DNA from: Capnocytophaga gingivalis ATCC 33624
GTDB lineage: Bacteria > Bacteroidota > Bacteroidia > Flavobacteriales > Flavobacteriaceae
NCBI RefSeq assembly: GCF_000174755.1
Contig: NZ_ACLQ01000019.1
Span: forward strand, 186,001-250,000
Reading direction: 5' to 3'
Length of the DNA stretch: 64,000 nucleotides
In this document: piece by piece, positions 62,446 through 64,000 of the stretch
Layout: every line of letters starts with the position of its first letter
Numbering within the stretch: the first letter of the stretch is position 1
Notes under the pieces: generated by a model
The model's database searches: none
What the model saw: only the letters and a program-made list of their open reading frames with translations
Told to the model about the DNA's origin: nothing
Position numbers and translations under genes: made by a program

Positions 62446-64000
62446 TTACTTTCTTCTTTTTCTTTTAGAAGAGAAAGTATTAGAAGCTTCTTTACGCTTG
62501 CCACCTTTCTTCTTATCCTCTTTGTGAGAGAATTTTTTGTCCTTGCTCTCTTTTTTTTCCTTTCTATCCCGTCTGTCTTTTCTTCCTTTACCCTCTGAGG
62601 AACGTTGTTGAGAGATTTCTATATGAATAGCACGATTGTCCATCTTGAAATCAGCAAAGGTATCCAACACAAGCTGGGTCATCTCCGCTTCGGTATTGAA
62701 GAAAGAAAAAGTATCTTTTACATCTACCTTGAAAATATCATTTTTACCCAAACCAATATTTTCTCTAAGGAAATCCTTAAGTAGTTGCCAATTATAACCA
62801 TCGCGCTCCCCTATATTGATAAAGTAACGTGTTTCCCCTTCTGAAGTATAAGACTTCCCTTCTGGAGATTCTGCATTAAGATCTTTGGACTTACTGTAGT
62901 AGGTGTAGAAGCGGTTGAACTCTACTGCTACCATACGCTGAATAAGCTCCTCTCGGTTAAGCCCACTTAATACATCATAAATAGCTGGTAAATACTCATT
63001 TACCGCAGGATTTACTTGAGTATCCTTAATCGTATTGGCCAAGTGGTAGAGCTGTATCTCACAGATTTCCATTCCGCTGGGGATAGACTTATACTCAAAA
63101 GTCTTCTGGATGATCTTCTCAATGGTCTTGATACGCTTAGCCTCACTCTTGGTTAGTATCACCATGGATACCCCCGACTTGCCTGCACGCCCTGTACGAC
63201 CACTGCGGTGAGTGTAGGTCTCTATCTCGTCAGGAAGTTGATAATGAATCACATGCGTGATATCATCTACATCTATTCCGCGAGCTGCCACATCAGTTGC
63301 CACGAGCATCTGAATTTGCTTGGCGCGAAAACCCTTCATTACCAAATCGCGCTGGTTCTGACTCAGGTCACCATGTAGTGCAGCAGCATTGTAACCGTCC
63401 TCTATCAGCTTTTCGGCTACTGCTTGTGTATCACGCTTGGTACGGCAGAACACCACTGAAAAGATAGACGGATTGGCATCGGCCAAACGCTTGAGAGCCT
63501 CATAACGCTGACGGCCATTGACGATATAGCACTCGTGGAGTACATTGTTAGAAGCCTGATTCTTATGCCCTATGGTAATCTCCTTAGGATGGTGCATAAA
63601 CTCTTTGGCTATTTTGGCCACCTCGGCAGGCATCGTAGCAGAGAAGAGCCAAGTATTCTTATCATCAGGTGTTTCGGATAATATAGAGCGGATATCCTCA
63701 TAGAAGCCCATATTGAGCATTTCATCGGCCTCATCAAGCACACAATAGCTAATCTGCGCAATAGAGGTAAACTCACGGCGCATCATATCCTGCATACGGC
63801 CAGGAGTTGCCACGATAATATGCGCCCCTTTCTTAAGGCTACGGGCTTGTTCCTCTATACTTGCCCCCCCATAGATAGCCACAATATGCACCTGTGGCAT
63901 ATACTTAGCATACTGCTTGAGCTCGGAGGCGATCTGCAGACACAATTCACGAGTAGGAGCTAAGATGAGCCCCTGAGTCATACGCTGGGTGGGATCAATC
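62446..64000 (-). CDS. DEAD-box RNA helicase (5' part outside the window)
   Basis: The frame is open to the right edge; the ATG at 63981 is internal, since IDPTQR lies before it, so the Q-motif and Walker A are missing from the window. Visible are ILAPTRELC, TPGRMQDM, VLDEADEMLNMGF, FSATMP, helicase C motifs ending in HRSGRTGR, a C-terminal RNA-binding domain (INIGERDGYNW) and a Lys/Arg-rich basic tail. This is a DbpA/CsdA-type RNA helicase, probably for ribosome assembly or RNA turnover. Confidence 0.93.
   Translation of the reverse strand, partial: IDPTQRMTQGLILAPTRELCLQIASELKQYAKYMPQVHIVAIYGGASIEEQARSLKKGAHIIVATPGRMQDMMRREFTSIAQISYCVLDEADEMLNMGFYEDIRSILSETPDDKNTWLFSATMPAEVAKIAKEFMHHPKEITIGHKNQASNNVLHECYIVNGRQRYEALKRLADANPSIFSVVFCRTKRDTQAVAEKLIEDGYNAAALHGDLSQNQRDLVMKGFRAKQIQMLVATDVAARGIDVDDITHVIHYQLPDEIETYTHRSGRTGRAGKSGVSMVILTKSEAKRIKTIEKIIQKTFEYKSIPSGMEICEIQLYHLANTIKDTQVNPAVNEYLPAIYDVLSGLNREELIQRMVAVEFNRFYTYYSKSKDLNAESPEGKSYTSEGETRYFINIGERDGYNWQLLKDFLRENIGLGKNDIFKVDVKDTFSFFNTEAEMTQLVLDTFADFKMDNRAIHIEISQQRSSEGKGRKDRRDRKEKKESKDKKFSHKEDKKKGGKRKEASNTFSSKRKRRK

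Noticed and set aside
1-64000. CRISPR array or insertion sequence
   Set aside because: No regularly spaced direct repeats of 25-40 bases with unique spacers, and no transposase or IS-type terminal repeats were found by eye.

Overview
The window looks like the chromosome of a low-to-medium GC member of the Bacteroidota, most likely a flavobacterium; a Capnocytophaga-like host is my guess and is not proven. The lineage signals are the promoters, which repeatedly match the Bacteroidota pattern of TTTG, 19-20 bases, then TAnnTTTG just upstream of genes, plus lineage-typical families (BT_3928-type DoxX protein, DUF1599, DUF349, DUF3810, DUF4271, DUF4296, a SecA lacking the usual C-terminal zinc motif, and a PhoH gene starting with TTG). 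Most of the window is housekeeping. There is no insertion sequence, prophage or CRISPR array that I can see.

Layout: 1-5060 (minus) holds the N-terminal part of a large sigma-region-4-like HTH protein cut by the window edge, a hypothetical gene, and tatC / DoxX / DUF1599. 5279-8097 (plus) has rsmE and a DUF349 protein, followed by a four-tRNA cluster (Ser, Pro, Arg, Pro). 8742-17825 (minus) has the XTP/dITP pyrophosphatase gene, a BatD-like gene and a DUF58 gene (part of a Bat-type operon), pgk, a three-part MMPL transporter/acyltransferase fusion and hemC. 17942-30970 (plus, except a repeat-rich gene at 19.8-20.3 kb) has recQ, secA, an alpha-2-macroglobulin lipoprotein, an Lrp/AsnC regulator and a deoxynucleoside kinase.

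32.1-36.9 kb is the one clearly accessory stretch. It has five tightly packed, AT-rich small genes of unknown function (resembling clusters of orphan immunity genes), a truncated MacB-type permease remnant, two duplicated SH3b proteins, and between them a KilA-N gene broken by a frameshift and a stop codon.

37.0-64.0 kb returns to core genes: phoH, tadA, yraN, hemD, DUF4271 and DUF4296 genes, rny, a 6S RNA candidate, zapA and a coiled-coil partner, an isochorismatase-family hydrolase, dnaB, an acyl-CoA synthetase, a rhomboid protease, a nucleoid-associated protein with pabB and pabC-like genes, ribD, prmA, a ComEA-like protein, a mannose-1-phosphate guanylyltransferase, a glycosyltransferase, uvrA, a TRIC/UPF0126 membrane protein, a cysteine-less thioredoxin-like protein, a metallophosphoesterase and a DEAD-box helicase cut by the right edge.

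Pathways represented: tetrapyrrole synthesis (hemC, hemD), p-aminobenzoate/folate (pabB plus a class-IV aminotransferase), riboflavin (ribD), protein export (secA, tatC), RNA decay and modification (rny, rsmE, tadA, DEAD helicase), and DNA repair/replication (recQ, uvrA, dnaB). The items I would look at first are the 6S RNA candidate whose 5' arm lies in the last codons of zapA, the MMPL-acyltransferase-unknown fusion, the sigma-4-like edge protein, and the accessory island with its decayed KilA-N gene.
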